Of a stretch of DNA of 64,000 nt, positions 58,650-64,000 are shown piece by piece. Under the pieces are notes generated by a model. The model had not been told where the DNA came from, did no database searches, and saw nothing but the letters and a program-made list of their open reading frames with translations. The translations under genes were made by a program, and so were the position numbers. Numbering within the stretch: the stretch's first letter is position 1; the number at the start of each line of letters is the position of its first letter. Source of the stretch: Leisingera sp. NJS204 (GTDB lineage Bacteria; Pseudomonadota; Alphaproteobacteria; Rhodobacterales; Rhodobacteraceae); NCBI RefSeq assembly GCF_004123675.1, contig NZ_CP035417.1, positions 735,501 to 799,500 of the forward strand, read 5' to 3'.

Positions 58650-59612
58650 TTACTGGGTGCTGGTCAGGGATCTGACCTGGCCATCCAGCCACAGCCGCAT
58701 CTGATCCACCCAGCCGACATAACTGCTGAGTGCCGGATCCGCTTGCGGCAGTTTTTCCGAGATCAGCGGCGCGTTGTCATAGACCATGACCAGCATCAAT
58801 GCGGCAATCACCGACAGTGAAAACCCGCGGGCAAAGCTGCTTTTGCGCCGCACCGGCGGTTCTTCCGAGGTGGCCTGCGGTGCAGGGGCCGCACTGCCTG
58901 CAGAGCGCAAAGTTGAATTGATTTCTTCGATATCCGGCAGCAATTCCTTGCGCGAGCCGGTTTCAGCTGCGGCCAGCTGGCGCGGGTCTTCACCGCGGAT
59001 ACGGGCCATCCGGTCGCGGGCCTGGCGGCTGCGGCGGGCGGCCTCGTCTTCCGGCGTTGTGGCTTCTTCGAGGCCCAGATCAGGCTGCGTTTCCAGGCTG
59101 TGGCCCTCTGCCGCCCGCAGCGAGGCTTCGCGCTCGGCCTCCTCGCGCAGGATATCGGACAAGGCAGGATCCAGAGCACGGGTCCGTTGCGGTGCTGGTG
59201 CCGCCGCGGGCTCCTCGTCCGCGGCCTCCGTTTCATGCGCACCCGGCTGGCCGTCCGGATCATCCTCTGCGCGGGTCTCCGGTGCGCCGGCTGCTGGCTC
59301 CGCCGGATCCTGCGGCTCCGGAACAGGTGCAGGGGCGGCGTCCGGGATTTCACCTGTGGATTGGTCCGGGGTTTCGCCTGGGACGTCTCCGGGCATGTCC
59401 GGCTCAGGGTGTTCTGCTGCTTGCGAAAGTGCTTCGCCGTTTGCGCCCGTGTCCGGCGCGTCTTGCCCAGCGGTGCGTGCTGCAACAGCCCCCGCTGCCG
59501 CCTGAAACCAGGTCTGGCCGCAATTGGAACACTGCACATCCCGGCCTTCGTCGGGGATCACGTCCTCGGGAACTTCGTACTGGGCTGCACAATTCGGGCA
59601 GGTCAGGCGCAT
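58650..59612 (-). CDS. MJ0042-type zinc-ribbon protein with acidic linker and one membrane segment
   Basis: 320 residues. The N-terminal CxxC...CxxC ribbon (MRLTCPNCAAQYEVPEDVIP, DVQCSNCGQTWF) binds zinc. Residues ~45-190 are a disordered Pro/Ala/Glu/Asp-rich linker. Near the C-terminus lies one membrane segment (GFSLSVIAALMLVMVYDNAP) and a short end domain (WVDQMRLWLDGQVRSLT). Second of two adjacent ATGs is used because GAGGAGAGC spaces better to it. Divergent from ftsE. Probable envelope regulator or scaffold, not proven. Confidence 0.86.
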   Translation of the reverse strand: MRLTCPNCAAQYEVPEDVIPDEGRDVQCSNCGQTWFQAAAGAVAARTAGQDAPDTGANGEALSQAAEHPEPDMPGDVPGETPDQSTGEIPDAAPAPVPEPQDPAEPAAGAPETRAEDDPDGQPGAHETEAADEEPAAAPAPQRTRALDPALSDILREEAEREASLRAAEGHSLETQPDLGLEEATTPEDEAARRSRQARDRMARIRGEDPRQLAAAETGSRKELLPDIEEINSTLRSAGSAAPAPQATSEEPPVRRKSSFARGFSLSVIAALMLVMVYDNAPLISEKLPQADPALSSYVGWVDQMRLWLDGQVRSLTSTQ

Positions 59613-59829
59613 CATGCTCTCCTCGGCACCATCCTGCCGGCCAGCAGGCGGCAGGTTGTTTTTCAAGGGATTATATGCAGGCCGGCGGTCCGGTGAAAGA
59701 GTCAATTGCCGTTGCTGCCCCGGCGCGGCGGCGGCGGGGGTTTCCTGGCAACAGAGCCCCATTGAAACTGCTGATCCCTTGGGGCAAAACACCGGAGCGC
59801 CATTTTTGCGGCGCAATCGGGGGGCAGCG

Positions 59830-60507
59830 GTGATCGAGCTGGAGAACGTGGGCTATAATTACGGCGGCGGCGAGCTGCTGGATGCGGTGTCAGTGCAGCT
59901 GGCGCCAGGTTCTTTTCATTTCCTGACCGGCCCGTCCGGCGCAGGCAAGACGACGCTCTTGAAACTGTGTTATGGCGCGCTGATGCCGACCTCGGGCCGG
60001 GTGCGCGCCTTCAATATGGATGTAAAGGGGCTGGACCGCGATCAGATGGCCCATCTGCGCCGCCGCGTCGGGGTCGTGCACCAGGATTGCCGGTTCCTGG
60101 ACCATTTGCCGGTGATTGAGAATATCGCCCTGCCGCTGCTGGTCTCCGGGCGGGAGCTGACGCATGAGGAACCCAACCTGCGCGAGCTGCTGAATTGGGT
60201 CGGCCTGTCCGAACGTGCCCATGCGCTGCCGCCGGAATTGTCGGGCGGTGAGCGGCAGCGGGCGGCGCTGGCCCGGTCAGTCATCCTGTCGCCGGATGTG
60301 ATTATCGCGGATGAACCGACGGGTAACGTGGACTGGGAAATGTCGCAGCGGCTGCTGCAGCTGCTGGTTGAGCTGAACCGGATGGGCAAGACCATTCTGG
60401 TGGCAACCCATGATCTGTCGCTGATCCGGGCGGCCAAGAACCAGGTGCAGGCCCGGGTGCTGCGGATCTCCAACCGGCAATTGCAGCTGGCGGGGGCGGA
60501 CCTATGA
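59830..60507 (+). CDS. ftsE: Cell-division ATP-binding protein FtsE
   Basis: 225 residues, ABC ATPase: Walker A GPSGAGKTTLLKL, signature LSGGERQRAALARS, Walker B VIIADEPTGNVD and H-loop VATHDLS. With FtsX it forms the septal complex that activates cell-wall hydrolases. GTG 59830 is the start: the preceding frame is not homologous and lies in the leader. Overlaps ftsX by four bases (ATGA). Confidence 0.95.
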   Translation: MIELENVGYNYGGGELLDAVSVQLAPGSFHFLTGPSGAGKTTLLKLCYGALMPTSGRVRAFNMDVKGLDRDQMAHLRRRVGVVHQDCRFLDHLPVIENIALPLLVSGRELTHEEPNLRELLNWVGLSERAHALPPELSGGERQRAALARSVILSPDVIIADEPTGNVDWEMSQRLLQLLVELNRMGKTILVATHDLSLIRAAKNQVQARVLRISNRQLQLAGADL

Positions 60508-61403
60508 CCGAGGGCAAACTGCGCAAGCTGATCCTGGGCGATACCCAGGCCAACCGGGTGGTGCCGCCAAGCGGCTTTACCGCCCATCTGACGCTTTTTG
60601 TTTCCGCCGCGATGGCCTTTCTTGCTGTCTTTGCGCTGGCGCTGTCGATGGCCTCCGGGCGGCTGGCAGACCAATGGGCCTCAGAGCTGGCGCGGGCTGC
60701 AACCCTGCGCATCAACGCGCCGGCAGAGCAGCGCGCGGCACAGACCGAGGCGGCGCTGGAAATCCTGCGCCAGACACCGGGTGTGGCTACCGCCCGCGCG
60801 CTGTCGGGAGAGGAGCAGGCGGCGCTGCTGGCGCCCTGGTTCGGCTCCAGCCTGCCGGTTGGCAGCCTGCCGCTGCCGCAGCTGATCGAAGTCACAAGCG
60901 AGGATCCCGGATATGACGCTGCCGGGCTGCGCCTGCGGCTGCAGGCCGAAGTGCCGGGCGCGGTTCTGGATGACCATACCCGCTGGCGCGCGCCGCTGGT
61001 CGATGCCGCCCGGTCGCTGCGCAGGCTGGCCTGGGTGTCGATCCTGCTGATCGGCAGCGCAACGGCGGCAATGATCACCCTTGCCGCCAATGCGGCCCTT
61101 GCCGCAAATGCGCAAGTGATCGAGGTTCTGCGGCTGGTCGGGGCGCTGGACAGCTATATCGCCCAGGCTTTTATACGCCGCTTTACTCTGCGCGCCTTAA
61201 GCGGCGCTGCAGCGGGGGTGGCCCTTGGCATGATTGGCGTCTGGCTGATGCCGGAAGCCTCGGATGAAGGCGGCTTCCTGACCGGTCTCGGCTTTCAGGG
61301 CTGGGGCTGGCTGGTACCGCTGGTGATCCCGGTACTTGGCGCGCTGGTGGCTTTTGCCGCCACCACCCGTGCCGCCACCAAACGTTTGGGAGCACTGTCG
61401 TGA
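60504..61403 (+). CDS. ftsX: Cell-division membrane protein FtsX
   Basis: 299 residues, four membrane segments with the large extracytoplasmic loop between the first two. TLFVSAAMAFLAVFALALSM opens the first; the later ones are LAWVSILLIGSATAAMITLA, LSGAAAGVALGMIGVWLMPE and LVPLVIPVLGALVAFAATTR. The N-terminal cytoplasmic stretch GDTQANRVVPPSGFTAHLTL is typical of alphaproteobacterial FtsX. Translationally coupled to ftsE and to the downstream acyltransferase gene. Confidence 0.93.
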   Translation: MTEGKLRKLILGDTQANRVVPPSGFTAHLTLFVSAAMAFLAVFALALSMASGRLADQWASELARAATLRINAPAEQRAAQTEAALEILRQTPGVATARALSGEEQAALLAPWFGSSLPVGSLPLPQLIEVTSEDPGYDAAGLRLRLQAEVPGAVLDDHTRWRAPLVDAARSLRRLAWVSILLIGSATAAMITLAANAALAANAQVIEVLRLVGALDSYIAQAFIRRFTLRALSGAAAGVALGMIGVWLMPEASDEGGFLTGLGFQGWGWLVPLVIPVLGALVAFAATTRAATKRLGALS

Positions 61404-62149
61404 AAAACCCGGTTCAATGGCTGCGTTCAGCGGTCTTTCTGCTGCAGATGTATCTGGCAATGCTGGTGCTGGGGCTGTTGTTTGCTCCTTGGGCCGCAGT
61501 ATCCCCCAAGGGTGCGCGCACGGCCTGTAAGTCTTATGCGCGCTGGGTCCTGTGGACCGCGCGCTGGATGGTTGGCATTCAGACCGAAGTCCGTGGCCAG
61601 GTGCCCTCTGGGGAAGTGATTGTCGCCGCCAAACATCAAAGTTTCCTGGATATCCTGATCATCTTCAATGCTGTACCCTCGGCCCGCTTCATCATGAAGC
61701 GCGAATTGATGTGGACCCCGGTGATCGGTGTTTATGCCAAGCGTCTGGGCTGTGTGCCAGTCAACCGCGGCCGGCGCGGGTCGGCCATTGCCAAGATGGT
61801 CAAGGATGTCGCCGCGCAAAGCCGCGAGCCGGGCCAGCTGATCATCTATTCCCAAGGCACCCGCGTGGCCCCCGGTGCCCGCAAGCCTTACAAGATAGGT
61901 ACTGCAGTGCTGTATGAGGGGCTGAGCCAGCCCTGCGTGCCGGCCGCCACCAATGTCGGCGTGTTCTGGCCGCGCAAGGGTATTTACCGCAAGCCTGGCC
62001 TTGCAGTGGTGGAGTTCCTGGAACCGATGCAACCGGGGAGCAGCCGCGACGATTTTATGGCGCAGCTGGAAATGCGGGTAGAAAGCCGGTCGGATGATCT
62101 GATGCGGGAAGCCGGGTTTGACCCGGGCACGGCTGAGCAACGGGCCTGA
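61400..62149 (+). CDS. plsC: 1-acyl-sn-glycerol-3-phosphate acyltransferase (PlsC family)
   Basis: Makes phosphatidic acid by acylating lyso-phosphatidate at the membrane. 249 residues from GTG 61400, overlapping the ftsX stop (GTGA). One N-terminal membrane segment, then acyltransferase motifs KHQSFLDILIIF (HX4D), RFIMKRELMWTPVIG, GCVPVNRGRRG and YSQGTRVAPGA (a form of FPEGTR). The link to ftsEX in one transcript is usual in Rhodobacteraceae. A perfect palindrome follows the gene. Confidence 0.92.
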   Translation: MKNPVQWLRSAVFLLQMYLAMLVLGLLFAPWAAVSPKGARTACKSYARWVLWTARWMVGIQTEVRGQVPSGEVIVAAKHQSFLDILIIFNAVPSARFIMKRELMWTPVIGVYAKRLGCVPVNRGRRGSAIAKMVKDVAAQSREPGQLIIYSQGTRVAPGARKPYKIGTAVLYEGLSQPCVPAATNVGVFWPRKGIYRKPGLAVVEFLEPMQPGSSRDDFMAQLEMRVESRSDDLMREAGFDPGTAEQRA

Positions 62150-62175
62150 CCAGCCGGAGCGGGACTCCCGCCGGG

Positions 62176-62201
62176 GCCAAGAAAATTCGAATTTTCTTGG
62201 C
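62176..62201. repeat. Perfect 26-bp AT-rich palindrome behind plsC
   Basis: GCCAAGAAAATTC / GAATTTTCTTGGC, every base paired, immediately followed by AAAATTCTTTGAAGATTTTT, which itself is partly self-complementary. Either a terminator for the ftsE-ftsX-plsC transcript (U-run downstream) or a member of a dispersed palindrome family; I recall similar sequence in other Rhodobacteraceae. Confidence 0.7.
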
Positions 62202-62249
62202 AAAATTCTTTGAAGATTTTTTTGCCCGGCGGGTGCCGGGCGGGCTGCA

Positions 62250-62558
62250 TCAGCGCAGGACTTCGCCTATCAGAACCTGCGGCTGGACGTCCGTAAAGTT
62301 CGCAATGTCGTCCAGAGCCGGCCCTGCTGCCTGCATCGCGGTATCCATGGCCGCCTGATCGGCAAAGGTCATCGTGGCGATAGCAAAAAACGGCGGCGGG
62401 ACATCCGGTCCGCCCGCCAGCCCCCTCGTCACCACAATTGACTGCAGATGCGGCCCGAGGTGCTGGTCCACAACCTTCATGTGGGTGTCAGCGTAATAGG
62501 CATAGTCGAATGTTTTTCCGTCACTGACGGGGTAGATGACTTGTAAAGAAACGGCCAT
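62250..62558 (-). CDS. EthD-family protein
   Basis: 102-residue dimeric ferredoxin-fold protein (LQVIYPVSDGKTFDYAYYAD, THMKVVDQHLGPHLQSIVVT, PPPFFAIATMTFADQAAMDT). EthD was first linked to ETBE degradation; the fold is used by many small enzymes, so function is unknown. Convergent with plsC, separated from it by the palindrome. A 119-base gap to lpd holds nothing further. Confidence 0.85.
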   Translation of the reverse strand: MAVSLQVIYPVSDGKTFDYAYYADTHMKVVDQHLGPHLQSIVVTRGLAGGPDVPPPFFAIATMTFADQAAMDTAMQAAGPALDDIANFTDVQPQVLIGEVLR

Positions 62559-62677
62559 AGCGGTGTCTCCTGCGGGGTGAAATCGAGGCTCAGTAAAGAG
62601 CGGATCGCCAGCCGTGCCAATCGAAAAAGGGCAGCTGCGGTGAGCTGCGCCTTGTTATGTTCGGTGACTCGCCAGGT

Positions 62678-64000
62678 TTAGCTGTGAATCGGCCCGTCGC
62701 CGCAGGCCAGGGCAGCCTCGCGCACCGCTTCGGAATAAGTCGGATGCGCGTGACAGGTCAGCGCCACATCTTCGGCGGAGGCGCCGAATTCCATCGCCAC
62801 ACACAGCTCATGGATCATGTCGCCCGCGGCCGGACCGATGATCGCAGCCCCCAGGATGCGGTCGGTTTCCTTGTCGGCGATGATCTTGACAAAGCCGCCC
62901 TCGGCCTGGCCGACGGCCTTGGCCCGCGCATTGCCCATGAACATGAATTTACCGGTCTTAACCTTCTTGCCCTCTGCCTTCAGCGCGTCCTCGGTGGCGC
63001 CCACGGTGGCCACTTCCGGCGTGGTGTAGACGACACCCGGAATGACGCCGTAATTCACATGGCCATGCTTGTCTGCAATAACACTGGCAACTGCCATGCC
63101 CTCATCCTCGGCCTTGTGCGCCAGCATCGGGCCTTCGATCACGTCGCCGATGGCATAGACGCCGGGCACATTGGTGCGCCAGTGATTGTCCGTGGCGATC
63201 TGGCCGCGTTCGGTCATTTTGACACCCAGCGCGTCCAGCCCCAAGCCATCGCTGTAGGGCTTGCGCCCGGTGGCAACCAGCACCACATCGGCGTCCAGGG
63301 TCACCTCATCGCCGCCTTTCTTGGGCTGGTATTTGACCTTGGCCTTGGTCTTGGTGGTCTCCACCCCCTGCACCGCAGCGCCCAGGATGATATTCAGCCC
63401 CTGCTTTTCAAGGATCCGCTTGAAGCTGCGCTGCACGTCCTTGTCCATCCCCGGACAGACCGCATCCATGTATTCGACCACGGTCACCTCAGATCCCAGA
63501 CGGGCATAGACCGAGCCCAACTCCAGCCCGATCACACCTGCGCCAATGACGGCCAGCTTCTTGGGGATCTTCGGCAGCTCCAGCGCGCCTGTGGAGGAGA
63601 CCACGATCTTCTCGTCGATCTCGACGCCCGGAATGGAGGCGGGGACCGAGCCGGAGGCGATCACGATGTTCTTTGCCTCATGCACGTCGTCGCCGACCTG
63701 CACCTTGCCCGCCGCAGGGATTGAGGCCCAGCCCTTGATCCAATCGATCTTGTTCTTCTTGAACAGGAACTCGATGCCGCCGGTGTTCTGGGTGATGACC
63801 TCATCCTTGTAGGTCTTCATCTGGTCCCAATCGACCGACGGCGATTTGCCCTTGAGGCCCATATGGGCAAAATTGTGCTCTGCCTCATGCAGCAGGTGGG
63901 TCGAGTGCAGCAGCGCCTTGGACGGAATGCAGCCCACGTTCAGGCAGGTGCCGCCGAGGGTTTCCCGGGCCTCGACCACAGCTGTCTTCAGTCCCAGCTG
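62678..64000 (-). CDS. lpd: Dihydrolipoyl dehydrogenase (N-terminus outside window)
   Basis: E3 subunit of 2-oxo acid dehydrogenase complexes, regenerates lipoamide using FAD and NAD. 440 codons are inside; about 24 residues of the FAD-binding start are beyond the right edge. Redox disulfide in [16 protein letters not shown] loop [40 protein letters not shown], and the His-Glu pair [16 protein letters not shown]. Usually the last gene of the sucAB-lpd operon in these bacteria, which would lie to the right. Confidence 0.96.
   Translation of the reverse strand, partial: QLGLKTAVVEARETLGGTCLNVGCIPSKALLHSTHLLHEAEHNFAHMGLKGKSPSVDWDQMKTYKDEVITQNTGGIEFLFKKNKIDWIKGWASIPAAGKVQVGDDVHEAKNIVIASGSVPASIPGVEIDEKIVVSSTGALELPKIPKKLAVIGAGVIGLELGSVYARLGSEVTVVEYMDAVCPGMDKDVQRSFKRILEKQGLNIILGAAVQGVETTKTKAKVKYQPKKGGDEVTLDADVVLVATGRKPYSDGLGLDALGVKMTERGQIATDNHWRTNVPGVYAIGDVIEGPMLAHKAEDEGMAVASVIADKHGHVNYGVIPGVVYTTPEVATVGATEDALKAEGKKVKTGKFMFMGNARAKAVGQAEGGFVKIIADKETDRILGAAIIGPAAGDMIHELCVAMEFGASAEDVALTCHAHPTYSEAVREAALACGDGPIHS

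Noticed and set aside
62657-63724. 355-codon plus-strand open frame
   Set aside because: Opposite lpd; no recognisable domain and His/Gly-rich shadow composition.
1-64000. CRISPR arrays, tRNA/rRNA genes, insertion sequences, phage genes
   Set aside because: No evenly spaced direct repeats, no tRNA T-loop signatures in the gaps, no transposase, integrase or phage structural proteins seen.

Overview
The window is chromosomal DNA of a high-GC alphaproteobacterium, most likely a marine Rhodobacteraceae of the Roseobacter group (Leisingera/Phaeobacter/Ruegeria-like). This rests on recognised protein types and gene order: the orphan aa3-oxidase subunit IV, the DUF4175 (TIGR02302-type) protein beside lysA, argH-small lipoprotein-lysA, phaA/phaB with a PhaR-type operator, plant-type glutamate-cysteine ligase, a DmdC-like acyl-CoA dehydrogenase, and intergenic repeats I associate with this family. 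Genus and species cannot be fixed from the sequence alone. I see no rRNA, tRNA, CRISPR, prophage or insertion sequence. Both window edges cut a gene: an OmpA-family protein on the left and dihydrolipoyl dehydrogenase on the right.

Layout. 1-6.4 kb: OmpA-family protein, ubiA (ubiquinone), rsmE (16S rRNA methylation), an AT-richer uncharacterised gene, glutamate-cysteine ligase (glutathione) and a diguanylate cyclase. 6.4-9.2 kb: accessory-looking patch with a Rid-family protein, a GbsR/MarR regulator, a YHS-domain protein and a frameshifted Tat-signal protein gene. 8.9-13 kb: minus-strand operon pyrB - two small membrane proteins - a dihydroorotase homologue without its catalytic residues - plsY - small protein. 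13-15.7 kb: uracil-DNA glycosylase, phosphoesterase, LysE exporter, moaB. 15.8-20.7 kb: RND efflux adaptor and pump. 20.7-24 kb: NUDIX, DsbD-N-like protein, YqgE and a Sua5-type tRNA modification gene. 24-29.5 kb: acyl-CoA dehydrogenase with a metallo-hydrolase, Cox IV, lipoprotein, AzlCD. 29.5-33.8 kb: molybdenum-cofactor cluster fdhD-mobA-mobB-moeA; the moeA product carries an extra ~300-residue N-terminal domain. 33.9-38.5 kb: greA, VOC protein/soxR divergent pair, ETF-ubiquinone oxidoreductase. 38.6-43.8 kb: TPR protein, ispE, polyprenyl diphosphate synthase, DUF2007, methyltransferase, DUF465. 43.9-47.7 kb: decayed DMT transporter with its LysR regulator, then phaB and phaA. 48-52.2 kb: EAL protein, sterol-desaturase-like protein, several uncharacterised proteins, TlpA-like thioredoxin. 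52.2-64 kb: argH, two small lipoproteins, lysA, DUF4175 protein, zinc-ribbon protein, ftsE-ftsX-plsC, EthD protein and lpd.

Functionally this is mostly a housekeeping segment: isoprenoid/ubiquinone supply (ispE, polyprenyl synthase, ubiA), phospholipid synthesis (plsY, plsC), pyrimidines, lysine and arginine, Moco maturation, fatty-acid electron flow (ACAD to ETF-QO) and PHA storage. I did not find a clear new multi-gene system. The leads most worth following are the inactive-dihydroorotase operon with two unknown membrane proteins, the MoeA fusion, a small family of dispersed palindromic repeats, two decaying genes and a strong candidate PhaR operator.
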